Source of the DNA: Kudoa neothunni
Lineage: Eukaryota > Cnidaria
Reading direction: 5' to 3'
NCBI GenBank assembly: GCA_964304625.1
Contig: OZ199840.1
Coordinates: forward strand, 10,416,001-10,480,000
Length of the DNA: 64,000 bases
The notes beneath the pieces are model-generated. The model was not told the origin of the DNA and searched no databases. It saw nothing but the letters and a program-made list of their open reading frames with translations. This document shows positions 37,260 through 49,292 of this stretch, in pieces (the first letter of the stretch is position 1; each line of letters starts with the position of its first letter). The translations under genes and the position numbers were made by a program.

Positions 37260-38932
37260 TACCGTATATATTCGAGTATAAGTGGCACTCGTGTATAAGT
37301 CGCAGGGTCAAATTTGGACTAACTTATCGTGATTATGGTTGACCCGAATATAAGTCGCAGTCATAAACCGAAAATTTATTAATGCTTAAACATTTAGTGA
37401 TTTACCAAGTATATTTTAAATAAAATCTAATTATTTAGACAAATATGAAAATATTCATTATACAAAAAATAAATGATTATTAAAAAAAGTTAACAAACTA
37501 TTAATATTCATTGTCGTCATCATCATCCTTAGCTGATGAAAACTCATCCTCATCAAAAAGGCGTGCACTTTGTTCTGATGTCAAAGTATCCTCGTAATTC
37601 TCGTCCATCACTATTTCCGTATTACTGTGTACTTTATCGTCTTCAGTTCCATCCATCGCATTAGAAAAGCCACATTTTTTGAACGATTTCTTAATTATAC
37701 CCGTGTCTATGGAGAGCAAAGAATCTTTAACCCATTTAGCTACCAATGCTAATGCATGTCTCTTAAAATTTCCTGATGCTGTCTTTTCCGCCAATCCGTC
37801 TGACATCCATTGGATCCATTGATCGCTTACTCTACATTTGAATGGAAAATTTAAAGAAACATCTAAAGGTTGTAATATTGAGAATAAGCCCGAAGGAATA
37901 ACAGCAGTATCTGTTTTATAGTAGTTTTTGGTACGCTGTTTGACATCATCAACGAGATGAGCTCGGAACATATTCTAAACTAACAGACTTGGTTTTTTAT
38001 CTAAATTACCACCTGGGCGATGAGACCATACTTTCTCCATCAAAATATGAAATCCTTCCACATCCATCCATACCTTCTCGTGAACACGAATAATGACTCC
38101 AAGAGGGAAAATTTTCTTTGGAAACAATTTAGTTCTATCCGCCATACAGATTAAAACGACAGTAAAGTGTGTTTTTTCTTGACCAGTTGTTCTAACTGTC
38201 ACGGTTTTGGTTCCATTATTATCAACTGCGGTTACCAGGAGCACCAAAAAACATAAGTGTTTCGTCCATGTTTCCAATTCGACTATGATCATAATTAATC
38301 TTTTTCCTTATATCTATAACATATTTATAAAAGTTGATAATCTTGTCTTCTAAATCGGACGGAAGTTTTTGGCAAATTTTGTTAATTTGTCTAAGAGATA
38401 AACCATGCCTGTTCATAAAACGCGTACACCATCCAGCCGATGCTTTAAGGTTTGAGTCCTTTATAATATCTTTGGATTTTTATCGAGTCGCTCCGCGCGT
38501 CACTACGTATCCGCTTTGTCTCATTTCATTTATCCATCTGTTTAATTCTTCCTCTTCGCGAATAAATTTAGACTTCTCTCCCCTATTGGTTTTTTTTGAA
38601 ACTGACATTTCTTCCAACTGCAGAAAAGATTTTCTCCAATCGCGTGCTTGCATCTTGTTAACTCCATTTTTATTAGTCGAAATTCGATAGCATATTTTGC
38701 AACTTTTAATTTGAATTTGGCGCCATTGCGATGTCTTTTTTTAATGGAACTCATTATCCTAACATAAGGGAAATACATATTAAATATCAACAAAATAATT
38801 CCGCCATATTAATTAAAACAATATTTTTTTATATATAATAATAAAAAGTAGAACATAAATTTATTACGGATGATTTATATATTTTACTAACTACCAGTCT
38901 AATTTTTATGTCGATGTCTTGTGTATAAGGTA
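37260..38932 (-). mobile_element. Pogo/CENP-B-type DNA transposon, nearly full length, broken
   Basis: The left end TACCGTATATATTCGAGTAT and the right end (reverse complement TACCTTATACACAAG) share the TACC.TATA.A core, and TA borders both. The transposase runs right to left in four pieces: N-terminal helix-turn-helix region (38793-38542, KLKVAKYAIE), central region (38416-38222) with the catalytic-motif start IGNMDETLMFFGAPG, DDE core (38292-37975: VDNNGTKTVTVRTTGQEK, VWMDVEGF), and C-terminus (37971-37501: SILQPLDVSLNFPFKCRV, KKCGFSNAMDGTEDD, acidic tail). LQPLDVS and KCG.SNA.DGTEDD are hallmarks of the pogo family. Frame changes at about 38500, 38285 and 37973 and a stop between pieces make it inactive as read. 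Confidence 0.88.
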
Positions 38933-39103
38933 ATAATATTTTTATATTTATACAAGTGATTTTGTTATCAACGCACATTATTTAATTATGAAAGTTGTAA
39001 GCATATCCAATATAACAGTTTAATTAATGCTTCTAAATATCAAAATCATACTAAGCTAAAATTATTATAGCTGTTTATAATTTTTAACTTTGATACATGT
39101 GAT

Positions 39104-40554
39104 TTATGGTCCAAGGTCACCTCCTTTATTTTTTATCTGTTTTTCTTCATCATAATGGTTCCCACAAATTGCTTTGCATTGATCCAACGTTCTGAAGTTG
39201 TTCGTATTACCACCGTATCCTTGGTAAATAAATGATTCGCATTCGTGTTTCTCCTTATTGTAATAGAACCTCGTTGCTTGAAAATTTCCGCTGATGTATA
39301 CTCCCATTTTGCTTTGCATACATGTTTCTTCAATTTTAATTTCCTTTTTATAGTTCTCTAAATTTATTTTAAAACAATTTAATATGTAACTATATAAAAG
39401 ACTCCGAGTTGCGTTTATTTTTTTTGAATTAAATACCTGCCCCACAATAGCTATGACACATTTCCATAGTTGGAAAGTTATTTTTTTCTGGGTTGAAATC
39501 CGGTTGTCCAGCAGTAGTGGGGCCAGTTTCCATGCGTTTGCAAATTTTAGTTTCAGAGTCATAATAATATCTGAACTCAGTAGTTTTTTGTTCACCTGTT
39601 CCAATCATAATATATTGAACAGGAGGATTTTTGCACGCAGAAACTTTCGTGTTATTTTTATTTGCCCTTGAATCACCTGAGTTAGGTTCGTATGCTAATA
39701 AAATTTAATATGAGAATATTATAATCTGTAAATATACGATAGCACGTGTTGACACATTGATGAAAGGAATTAAAGATTCCTCTTGTGTTTGAGTCTATCG
39801 AGACGGCAGCATAAGCGCATTTTCGATTTTTAACGTCAGCAATAATTGCTGTACTAGGATCTTTGTCTTTAACGTCTGGTCTTAGTGTACAATCCAATGT
39901 ATTTGGAGCCATATATTTTTTTTTATTATCCTCGCTTATTTTATGATCATCAGCGTTAGTGAGCCCTCCATTCTTTTTATCTTGTGGTTATTATGTTATA
40001 TTAAGCAAAAAATTATTGTTATATTTACTAAAACAATACAAATAACACTCATCTTCATCGTCGTATCGATTAAAACTTCCTCCACACCCATTATAATCGA
40101 ATTTCTTGCATGTTGCGGTTGTCTGGTCAAAGTAATATTTATCAGTTACACCTGAGTTTTTAACACAGTGCCCTGGATGCAATGGTTTTTTGCATCCCTG
40201 AAGCTTTTCTTTTTTGGTTAACTTACCTGAAATTATCTTAAAAAAATTATTTTTAAATTAATGTACCATGCATTTCACAAAGTCCTTTTGATGCAAAATT
40301 ATTATAGTTTCCTTTGATACCACGATATTCGAGAGGTTTGCATTTAGCGTCGTGGATATCAATAAACCAACGGTCAATGACATTCTTCATATTTCTCGGG
40401 ACATCGATGGGCCAGTCTCCTTCATCCCTTTCATAAGAAGGTAATATAGGATCTGACGAATAAATTTAGACAGGGAGTTCAATAAAATTAATAAACCCAA
40501 AAAGCAATATTTTATAGATAAAAGTAGAAATATTTGATAATACAAGGATTTCAT
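39104..40554 (-). CDS. Secreted five-Kunitz-domain protease-inhibitor-like protein, copy 3
   Basis: The signal-peptide exon begins at 40554 (MKSLYYQIFLLLSI). The same order of five domains follows: divergent two-cysteine domain (about 40455-40265), six-cysteine domain (CVKNSGVTDKYYF ... GCGGSFNRYDDEDECYLYC, 40182-40020), four-cysteine domain (39912-39750), enlarged-loop four-cysteine domain (about 39690-39437) and final domain (EETCMQSKMGV ... YQGYGGNTNNF, to 39104). Introns match copy 2, and no interruption was seen. The exon for domain 4 is almost identical to copy 2, whereas the first three exons differ more, the reverse of the pattern between copies 1 and 2. Copy 3 starts its shared sequence right at the pogo element's end (38933). 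Confidence 0.8.
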
Positions 40555-40829
40555 GTAGACTTGAATATTCCACGAAATTACAACATTGAACCGAAGATTG
40601 GAAATTTTCGATTGACTTGTGATTGAAGAGAATAATTTAATGTATTAATACGATTATAGATATATTAAAATAACATCCATTATGATTAATCTTAGTATCT
40701 TATGTAGTTTATACGGTATTTAATATTTAATCTGAAAGAGCCGTGCGCAGTGTATATGTTTGTCCATTCCATGTGAAAACGCCAAATGCAAATTAATACA
40801 AAACCTAAGTTTTAAAAATAGCAATAAAT

Positions 40830-43800
40830 TAATTATATGAATAGTTAATAAAATATTATATCTTAACCCGATATGTTATTTCATAACGTATCCAGTAACA
40901 AATGTATTTTGTATAATCAAAAGGAAAATAAATTTTATTACGGAAAATTCATAAGTCATTGTAGCGTAGTTAGACAGTTTACCCGCTATATAAATTATAT
41001 TAGGACAACAATTTTAGATGGTAAATCAATTTTTTAATTCATTTAGTTAAACGAATTATTTGTATTTCCATTAGATTCAAATCAAGTTTCTATGCCACTT
41101 TAATTTGTGCTTTACACTTGGCCAGATTATGAACCTTACAATCCTAGTTACGCTAACTCTTACTTCTGATATAATATACGATCTTCTCTTAAGAATCGCG
41201 GTAAATTTTTCAACTATTTCAAAATTAAATAATTTAATTAGTGGCCTATTAATGTATTGTTTTACTTTATCATATATAATAAATTATCTATGGTAGAGGC
41301 TACTGGCATGGTACAATTAAATTCTAAACGGCATGTCCGCTTGCGCAATCAGAATTTTTAATCTCAGCAACTCCAACTTATAAACTGGTTATAGATTAAA
41401 TATAGTCAAAACTAATGTCACCAGAATATTATTTACTGTGTTAATAGCCACTTCAATTATTTATTTTTCAACCACTCAAGCGCATGCATGACGTCTATCA
41501 AGATTAACTTATTGATTCTTCGTGATTCAATAAAGTTATAAATTCATGATCATTTAGATCTTGTTTGAACTATATATATTTAATTTATCTAATTTCTAAC
41601 AGTCTCAAATCAAAAGGGGGTATATTTTATTGTCACATTTATAACGTAATAATTTGTTCAATAATAATAATAATAATAATGGGGGTTCAAATTGTTTAAA
41701 TTAATAAAAATTCTCTATAAACTCAATAAATTAGACAATCATGTTTATAAAGTACTTTAAGTTCGTTAGTGGGAAAAAATTTTATTTGTCGTTAAAAAAA
41801 TGTAACTTTTGAAATATTATAATTAAAATGCAAATGGCGAAGCTTGTTTAATTTTTGTTGGAAATGAATATATTTTAAATTATAGTATTTTTTTGAAATC
41901 ATTCCAAAAATAAGTTGATATTACAAATTACCAAACAAAGCATTAAAATTTTTTGTTGAGGATATCAAATTATAATAATTGTGATTAGTGAAAATGTAAT
42001 TAAGATCACATTAGGGATATAATAAAAATAATTAATACTATATAACTAGAAGACAAATGCGAAAGTTAATTAAGATCATTTAAATTAGTCCCACTTTGCT
42101 CAGTATAAAATATAAAACGCTCTTTTCCACAAACAGTGTAGAATCGAGCCAAAATCAACTTAAATAATTATATAAAGTAAAAATTCAATTTAGCAGACGG
42201 CTTCAATGTAATTTAAGGACACTGACATATTATTGAATGCTTCAATCTACTTTATTATAACTTAAATTATTAATTGGGCATTAATTTAACAAATAGGGGC
42301 CTTATTCAACACCTAAATCCTATAAGAGCTTTTAAGGTGTACTCGACAAGCAAAATATGATTAAAGTACCACTATAAGGAGTGTTTTTACTTACATACCT
42401 AATTTATGAATACAGTTCGATTATATCCCTAAACTAATGTTTGAGTAGAGAGATAAGGGAAATGTTAACTTCAACTCATTCAAACTGAAATAAATGAGCG
42501 TTACTCCTATGTTTGAACATTTGGAAACAGTTAAACAAATTTAAACAAAAAATCACCAATTTCTAAATATTATTGAAGATTTTGATAGAGTATTATCAAT
42601 TAGTTGAATTTCTGTAAATTTATGAAATTATTAAAAGTTTCATAAATGTCTCTTTATAACGATAACATTTCTACGCACATACATATTGGCAACACAAATA
42701 CGGCCACTAGACCTTTAAAAAATCGAGGGTAAATTTCGAGGGTCGAGGAAAATTAAAAAAAAACGATGGTGATTATGTGTTGAAATGAGGATCATTATAA
42801 ATTTTGATAAGTATCTCATGATTCCAACGTTTTGTGGTCGTTACTAGTTTTTAAAAACATTTTTATAGATAATACACCTCAGTAAATTAAATATATTAGT
42901 TTAAAACGGCTGAAACATTCAACCGCACAAAAAGTTTGAAGTAAATTATAAACTGTGACGTAATATTTCATTTTATATTAAAAAACTATGTAATAAATGT
43001 TTATTTTTATGTTTTAAACAATTTTTATATTTTTGAGTTAAAAAAATGCATTGGATTTATTTTTATCTATAATTGTTCTAAATCAAGCGCTTAATAACCT
43101 TACATTTTGATTTGTGAGGATTACTCTACTTTAAAGTTAATTTTAATTAAAAAATAATTATTAAATATTTATGTTTTTAGTTATTTAATGGAAATAAATA
43201 AAGAGATAACTTAATGAAATAAATTAAAAATTTTTATGTTTGAGTTGACGAACAAATATTGTTGTAACATTTTTTTAATCATGAATAAACTACCTGAAAA
43301 AATTTATAAACTAAACACCATAATAAATTACGCCATAGTTAAATTGAAATATCTTCATTTTAATTTTGAATAGAATAAATCAGAAAGCTTTGTTTTTAAA
43401 ATACGAAGTCAAGATTGAACATTTACAAACTTATCACTAACAAATACAAACAAAAAAAATTTATTGAATAATTAAAGACTTAGAATTTGTTAAAATTATA
43501 ATTTTTTGATGTATTTATCAACAACATCGAGATTCCACGCGAATCTGAATGTGCTCTACGTAAGATTCATTTTCGGTTTATAGGTTCATTCTTTTTGATG
43601 TGAATTATACCACATAATGTAATTTTTTGTGTTAAGAACAAAAATGATTTTTTTTTCAAAAAGAAGTGAATTTACATGACGAATTTTAGGAAACGACTTT
43701 GTTTCCGATTTTTTATGCGACACCACCCGAAATTCATACACAGATACTGTAGTTTAGCTGATATTTTAGGAGAAATAAAATAGTTTATTACAAAAATCCA

Positions 43801-44100
43801 CTGTGGACGAATCACACAATCTTGTTAATATATTGACTTAATCTCTTCGAAATAGAGAATAACCCCTATACCCTCGATTTTTTGAGGCCCCAACAGCCAC
43901 TCCTCTCTATATACGGAGTAGTAGATAGGAATATAGACACGTCTCGGAAAAAAAGGTTTGGAGATTCCTACGAACAAAAGTCCAAGAAATCCAGGTTACA
44001 ATTTAAAATTTATTTTTAATGAAATTTTTTCTTATTAGTCTCTTTAAATAAATAAAAAATGTTAAACTACCAAAATAATCCAATTATGATTGTAAAAGAT
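40830..44100. other. Gene-poor region with dispersed repeat
   Basis: No gene seen. A dispersed repeat copy lies at about 41325-41475 (see 57175-57385 and 57935-58130), internally shortened relative to those. There is an (AAT)n run at 41660-41680 and a GC-richer stretch at about 43860-43950. Small open frames here (for example 41105-41296) are AT-driven. Confidence 0.55.
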
Positions 44101-44115
44101 TTTCGGTTCTGGCTA

Positions 44116-47085
44116 CTAATCTGTTACAACTTGATTCTTTTGTCGGAAAACATAAAACATGGCTCCTGCAGCCAATAAACAACCTATGACTGCTGAAATT
44201 ATCAATCTAAAACAATTTATCAACATAAAGTAACATAAAAGTGCACTACATAAGCTTTATGTGGCTTCTAAATAAAAATTCATCATTAACGTGCAATAAT
44301 CAAATTTTTTTTACCCTGTGCTGTATTTTGCCCCTAAACAAAATGATAAATATCGGTAAATGCAGGCATATGTTACCGTGTTTAATTGTAGCGGTACCCA
44401 AAATTTTAGGATCATGTATGGAGTAGACTGTTAAGTGATAATCACTGGTATCAGGAACACTGTTGATTGTAAACTTTTTACACAAGGGAAATATGCATCC
44501 ATCAACACCTTCTTCCATACACGATTTGAGTACGCCTTTAGATCGTAAACTGATATTACGCAATTCCCATTTACATTTTGAATTAGCTCCTAATACTGCG
44601 GGCAATGTATTTTTTATATCAAACGACTCTTCACTGCGCTCTATGTTGACCACTATAAACTTTTTTAAGTCTGTAGGATTTATTGGGGGTGTATCTAAAT
44701 AATAAATGATTTTTAATGAATATATATATATTCATTATTAAAAAATTTAGTATGTATCATTAAATTACGTGAGGGAATATCAATGACTGCTTCAGACGAT
44801 ATCCCCACTGCAGTCACCATCACTCTGTACGTGTTTTCCGCGATGTAGAAGGCGTTATATTCAATAGAACTGCAAAGTGGAAGTTTTTTACACACCAAAG
44901 GGTTTGTACTATCTTTACTCGCTCCATTTGAAGTCGCGGTTTTTGCTACAACGTCAGTTGTTTGTTTTTCGGGTGTTTTAGATGATTTAGCAGCATGATA
45001 GTTAGCACGAATAAAACGGCCTGGCATACTTCCTGGCCTAATTCCAGATTTATTTTGCTCACTGATTTTTGGTTGCACCTCATTCGTTGCTGTCGATGAA
45101 GTTGAGGGGTTAGCAGCCAAACATTTGAATACAGGAGTATATCCATCATTCTTTTTCATTGTGACTACGTAGTGACAAATTGTTTCGGGTTGACTCTTGG
45201 GTAATTGTGCATTTAGCTCAAACCCGTTCAACGTATATTTATATGTTATATTCAGGGTAGACAAACCTTAAATAACGTTAATATGTGAGTTTTTTTTAAT
45301 TTTTTACTGGTTAAAACTGCCTTATACACATGAACACCGTAACCTTCGTGAGCAATAACTTTAACATCATATAGAGTGTTTGGTAAAAGATTTTCAATCG
45401 TTTTGTTTTCTTTACAAAATCCTCTACAAATATAGCCATCACTACATTTTGCAGGATAGAAGTTATCTGTTCCGGTAGAGCTGACGTAGTATTCACATGT
45501 TGGCTCGTTCTGTTGATTTTCCCCCAAATCTCCCTCAACAGGTTTGACTATTATCTCCGTCGCGGTCGTTTTCGGAGCAGTAGTTTGAAAACTTTTTCCT
45601 TCCGCATTATCTGCTATTTATTTACATTTTTAAACAAATATATTAAATTACCGGTCCGGACTAATAATTTTTCCTTATAGGTTGATGGCTTAGTAATACC
45701 AGTTGAAGCTACTTCGACAATATATGCTTTCCCAGCTTCAAGGCTATTGATTTCCAATTTAGAGCAAGTGGCCTCACAATCAGTGGTAGTAGCTTCTTTT
45801 TTGCACTGAGTTTTAGACTCGGTATCTGGCTTTATTTTACCAGCCAAATAATGTGTTAGAGTACAAGTTCCAAACGATGGACTTACGCCTGACGGTTTAA
45901 ACAATGTGGCGTCCAAAGTCACTCCAACTTTTGTATAAAGCGCTAGAAATTTCGATTCAGGCTCAACAATAGCTACATTATAATTAAACTAAGACATACT
46001 ATACAATAATAATTTTTACCAAATTTATCCTGAATATATCCATCGAATGTTGGACTAGTCTTCTCTATATCATGATGTCTGGTTTGAATCAATACACTGA
46101 AGATAGTTTTAGTCGCATCAATCGTCAATTCAACATCCTTGCATGGGGCAAAACATTTTCCATCGCTATTTCCACAGTTAGAAGAATACGAGGTGCCGTC
46201 CGCCGTAACATCCTTCACATTAAAGATACATATATCGTGAGAAGGGGATTCAATAAATTTTAATTTTATTTTCTTATCCCCAGTCACTTTTGTCACATAA
46301 TACTGGGGTTGATAGATTTCAATATTGGTTTTCATATACTCATTCGGCATTGTGTAATAAAAGCTTGGGTACTTGGAACACCTCATTTCGTAATAGGGAA
46401 TAAGCAGGTCAAAATCAACTGTATTTTGAGTATTATCTACCACACAACTAGCGCCTTTATTGCCATCGACATATTTAGCATTCCTGTAATAAATAGGACA
46501 ATCTACTGGGTTGCACGTTTTGGTTAGAAATTTCAATTTTTTAGAACTAGAATCTGTCGAAATACTAACTTGTGGATTCACCAATAGTACTAAAAACAAA
46601 ATTTATCATAAAAATATTGTTATAATTACTTACGTGTAGCTAGTCCGAATACTTTACCTCCTTTTCGGTTTTCAGCTTTATTCACATCTCCGTTACTATT
46701 TCCAGCGTATACATAAATATATTTGGATCTAGGTGACAATTTTTCGTAAGTTAACTTATTTTCGTCACCAGCACAAGGTCTAACACACATGTTACTGCTT
46801 CCAGAATCTCCTTGAGGACAGGAACTGATCTCAGAAAATTGTAGATTAGTTTCGGCAGGTAAAACTGCATCGTTTGATTTCATGATTCGGCATACTTTTC
46901 CGGTTTCAGAATAGGCACCACCACTTAATTTAAGATGAATTTTTTTTGTTACTGGTGATGAGTCATCCATTATTGAATAGGTTAAGGTTTCTGTGGTTGG
47001 AGCTGCATCAATGGAAGAAAAGGATAGAACACTTCCTAGTTTGGCGCTAAATTTTCCAGGTGTAGCAGCATTGGAAAACAGAAAA
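44116..47085 (-). CDS. Type I membrane protein with fibronectin-III-like repeats and cysteine triads
   Basis: No named family recognised. Multi-exon on the minus strand. A hydrophobic leader (LVVFYNFLFSNAATPG, about 47085-47040) is followed by at least six repeats of about 100 residues. Many repeats end in the fibronectin-III-like strand pattern I..L.P.T.Y.V.V.A.G (TIENLLPNTLYDVKVIAHEG; EINSLEAGKAYIVEVASTG). Most carry a cysteine triad just before it: C-x10-C-x3-C, C-x6-C-x3-C, C-x8-C-x3-C, C-x5-C-x3-C and C-x7-C-x4-C. Exon-sized blocks: 46990-46626, 46570-46020, 45950-45655, 45620-45300, 45264-44760, 44690-44390. The last exon (about 44210-44116) encodes one transmembrane helix (LIISAVIGCLLAAGAMFYVF) and a short tail with stop at 44116. 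The first exon was not found. It is probably a surface receptor or adhesion protein. Confidence 0.7.
44714..44737. repeat. 24-bp perfect palindrome
   Basis: TAATGAATATAT is followed directly by its reverse complement. It lies in an intron of the fibronectin-like gene, close to an exon edge, and resembles the 32-bp palindrome in the IF2 intron in sequence and setting. Confidence 0.85.
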
Positions 47086-47109
47086 TTATAAAATACAACT
47101 AAATTAACA

Positions 47110-49290
47110 TTATTATAAATAGATCAAGAAAGAAAACTTGAAATATATAGACTAATTTTAACGATTATCATCATTAGTAGATGATTTTAAGTCTATGAAT
47201 AGGATTAAAAATTAGAAATAAATTTATTCTATTATAGAATAGCGAATACCGTCGAAAGTAAACTAAAAAATGAATAATCCGATTCATCAAGTTATTGAAT
47301 AACTAACGCGATTATCTCCTTGGGTCCTAATATTTTCATTTGCCAAAATGTTTTTCCTTTATTAAAAATATAATCCAAGATTATATTTTTCTAAGATGAG
47401 ATAAATATGATTTATTTAAAAAATTTATTTCGACCAAAAGTATCGGTATATTAATACCCATTCCTTAATGAAGCAAACGATTCGCATTGGTACATTTTAT
47501 TATCTCAATCACTGAGTAGCATTAGAAAAGATTTTGGCCTATTAATCATAAATAATTAATTGATTTAAAGAAACATGACAAATAATTAACAATAATAATA
47601 ATTTCATAATTATTTGATAATTTGATAAAATGCAGTCATATATTATTTGTGTATATGTCGTGTTCATGGTTGGTTAATTTTGCGTATAATTTCTTCTATT
47701 TTTTAATCATTTAAGTTTATGAATCTCAATTTTGTATCACAAATATTTTGTTTGTAAATTAATTTTTGGATGAAAATAAATTTTATTGGGCAGATTAACT
47801 CAAGTAAAACTAATCGAACCTATAAACTCACAAAAATTTTTTAGACCAATGATAAAATCATATGAAAGAAATTGAAATAAAAACATCTTAAATTTTAATG
47901 AAGTTACCTTATAGAATTAAACAAAATCTTTGTGGATTGCTATACTAAGTATTTAACACAAAATCGATCCACAGAAATTCACAATATAATTAATTATAAA
48001 ATACGAATAAATAATTATTTTATATATTTCTATTTCTTGTGGTTTAAAGATAAATTTAGGTATTTAAAAATATTTCTCTTCATGATGTGTTATAAAATAT
48101 TTTACGAACTTAATATCGTCATTTATAAAATTTCAAATAACTTCCAAAATATACCCAAAATAAATTGATCAAAAAATAATAAACTTTTCAAGACATACAC
48201 TGAAGCTTTACGATAAAGTTAATCATTAGTTAGAATAAAATAAAATTAAAACTCAAACAATTTCCGAACGCTCCAAGGTTTAAGAAAAATTAATGTATAT
48301 ATTTATTAGTTTGATCTATTCCGTTTATTCAAAAATCTTAGTCGTAAATAAACAAAAACCATCATTCAACATAAAAAACACAAAATTAGTTATTTGCTTC
48401 AAAAATAATTTCTTCATAAGATATCTCACGCACCACCTTACTTAAATACGTTTTAATTTTAAAGTAAGCGTTTTATCAGTATATTTCGATTGATTAGAAC
48501 TTTGAACGATTGTTTGTGTCTACTTGTCATCAAAAAAGCCCACAGGGATTAAATATTTTAAGCTGTAATCAATGTTTACATATCAATTAAATTAAAAAAC
48601 AATCATGTCGAAGTCCATCCATGTTACATTATTCTAACACCTAAAATAATTCTGTATATCCATTTTCAACAGAAAAACCTGGAAAAAAAATATTTTCATA
48701 ATGACCACTAATAAAACTTAATGATGAAACATTATATAACTTTTTATCATGCTAGATAAAATGCACAAGAAAAACAAATTCTAAATTTCAAAGTCCTTAA
48801 GCCTCCTATAAATAAAGCATATCCCCAAGTGATTTCTAAATTCTATTTTTGCGTTATAAAATTTCTTTTTGTGCTAATTCATCAAATTTTTTAATATAGA
48901 TACAGCTTAACCGGAAACTTCTCTAACACATCAGTATTAAAACCTACTAAAGCGAATGCACTACGATGTAGTCTTATTTTCTAATAAGAAAAATAATATG
49001 TTAGCATTCGAGCATAGAAAAGATAAAGTAATAGACTATATCTCCATCCAAAGTTTTCAACGTATTTGTCAAAAAAATTAGGACCGTTGATTTATATTTG
49101 TCGACTGAATAGCGCAGATGTTTAGATTAATGGCAGGTTTAAACCGCCTAACCCATTGGCTCAGCGTAAAGCGATCAGTGGAACACATTCGACAAAAATT
49201 AGATACACGTCGAAAATGTTATTCTCATTCAAATTTATCTATGTCATGATAATCGCCTTATATTGGTGTGACTTCGGAAATTTGTCGCTG
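47110..49290. other. Non-coding AT-rich spacer
   Basis: Spacer between the divergently placed fibronectin-like and epsin-like genes. It must contain the 5' ends of both, but no core promoter motif could be told from the AT-rich background. The open frame at 47932-48168 is low-complexity AT sequence. Confidence 0.5.
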
Positions 49291-49292
49291 TT

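Noticed and set aside
44241-46527. Several + strand frames of 60-80 codons
   Set aside because: They are antisense to the fibronectin-like repeats, which show repeated cysteine and strand patterns in the minus frames.
47932-48168. 78-codon frame, and similar ones at 41105-41296 and 24961-25152
   Set aside because: Low-complexity Ile/Tyr/Asn content from AT-rich DNA without any supporting feature.
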